Shown: positions 48,971 to 49,235 of the stretch, piece by piece
How the letters are laid out: each line of letters begins with the position of its first letter
Numbering within the stretch: the first letter of the stretch is position 1
Origin: Utricularia gibba
Taxonomy: Eukaryota; Streptophyta; Magnoliopsida; Lamiales; Lentibulariaceae
Assembly (NCBI GenBank): GCA_002189035.1
Contig: NEEC01000243.1
Location: forward strand, 1 to 49,235
Length of the DNA: 49,235 nt
Direction: 5' to 3'
Notes under the pieces: generated by a model
The model's input: the letters and a program-made list of their open reading frames with translations, nothing else
Told to the model about the DNA's origin: nothing
Databases searched by the model: none
Position numbers and translations under genes: made by a program

Positions 48971-49235
48971 AGGATGTCATAAGCACCCAAAATGGTTTTC
49001 TCAACCGCATGCTTTATATTGAGGAGGCGCTCTCGTGGGGCAACGGTATCGAGAAGGAGGTCGAGTCGAGCTCGGGCCCATAGTCATTTGTGGCTCGGCA
49101 AAAAACTTGATGCATTTTTAACGTTGGGTTTTAATTGGCTGCCTACATGGTTTCTCAAGGAAAAGCTTGTCGTTTTTGGGCGGGTGATGTCGTTGTGAAC
49201 TTCGTTCTGACCCAAGGTTCGGTCTGACTCCTTTG
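48971..49235 (+). repeat. Last copy, truncated by the window end
   Basis: This copy starts normally with AGGATGTCATAAGCACCC and runs 265 bp to CTCCTTTG, where the window stops. It carries TATTGAGGAGG, GAGAAGGAGG, TGTGGCTCGG and GCATTTTTAACG. The array therefore extends beyond the right edge of the window. Confidence 0.95.

Larger units (their letters stand above)
1..49235 (+). repeat. Satellite DNA array, ~313-bp unit, about 160 head-to-tail copies
   Basis: The window consists entirely of one tandem repeat. Taking AGGATGTCAT as copy start, successive starts are usually 296-315 bp apart, with extremes of 272 and 327. Every copy I followed lies in the same orientation; no inverted copy, transposon or unique spacer was seen. 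Conserved landmarks in order are AGGATGTCAT, CAACCGCATGC, GTCGAGTCGAGCTCG, GGCAAAAAACTTGATGCAT, TTTTAATTGGCTGCC, AAGGAAAAGCTTGTCG, TGAACTTCGTTCTGACC and CTACTCGACGAAAATCGTG. Spacing has two main modes, near 313 and near 303, explained by presence or absence of a 10-bp segment. Such long uniform arrays are known from eukaryotic centromeres, pericentromeres and subtelomeres; that location is inference here. The array continues beyond both window ends. The family is not one I can name. Confidence 0.98.
35402..49235 (+). repeat. Region with recurrent small deletions at the unit junction (positions 298-305)
   Basis: The normal junction GTGATGCACTTATTG is shortened or altered in many copies here. 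Forms seen are GTGATTTATTG (36058, 37571), GTGCCTTATTG (36644), AAAATTTATTG (38797), GTGATGCTTATTG (39690, 46481), GTGAAGTT (42156), GTGACTTATTG (44006), GTGATTATTG (44627, 47097, 48957), GTGAACCTTATTG (45861) and GTGATGCCTTATTG (47402). In the first 35 kb only a few comparable cases occur (8006, about 29385 and about 30919). The altered bases lie immediately after the small ACGA-AAA-TCGT hairpin. Independent lengths suggest repeated events, although some forms have been copied. Confidence 0.75.

Noticed and set aside
1-49235. Dozens of 60-190 codon open frames on both strands
   Set aside because: All are translations of the satellite unit in different frames, overlapping on both strands, ending wherever copy length changes frame. 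None is preserved under constraint.
1-49235. CRISPR-like array of regular repeats
   Set aside because: There are no unique spacers; the entire ~313-bp period is repeated, which is satellite structure.

Overview
The whole 49,235-base window is one uninterrupted satellite DNA array. A unit of about 313-315 bp is repeated head to tail roughly 160 times, always in the same orientation. The array runs off both ends of the window, so neither edge is seen. I find no credible protein-coding gene, tRNA, rRNA, CRISPR array, transposon, telomeric repeat or unique sequence. All open reading frames are by-products of reading the repeat; their peptides recur copy after copy and break wherever a copy carries a 1-2 base indel. 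Arrays of this kind are typical of eukaryotic centromeric, pericentromeric or subtelomeric heterochromatin. A plant is plausible from unit length and array style, but I cannot name the organism or match the unit to a known satellite family from memory.

The reconstructed unit is 315 bp, about 49% GC, with 19 CpG sites (about the number expected from composition). It appears to be an old dimer: positions 1-157 and 158-315 can be aligned in register, with the best block 24/33 identical. The ancestral unit would therefore have been about 157 bp.

Layout. 1-7391: mostly GTGCTG-type copies, with a tentative four-copy higher-order pattern at 3399-7090. 7392-7718: a scrambled copy. 7719-10140: ordinary copies, with 10141-11331 containing several scrambled or deleted copies. 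11332-25397: the most regular stretch, with GTGATG and TGTAGCTCGG variants dominating from about 14 kb. 25398-40941: a transition zone where T-rich variants, a GATAAGG variant and larger deletions appear, including the two shortest consecutive copies at 33077-33623. 40942-49235: GATAAGG/GAGCAGG copies become common and partly alternate with standard copies (about 615 bp dimer, 44334-47420).

Two caveats apply throughout. Much of the copy-to-copy difference is single-base deletion in short homopolymers, which is also the error signature of imperfectly polished long-read assembly. Copy order in such an array is also easily misassembled. The linked substitution variants and the 10-bp deletion class are less likely to be artefacts.
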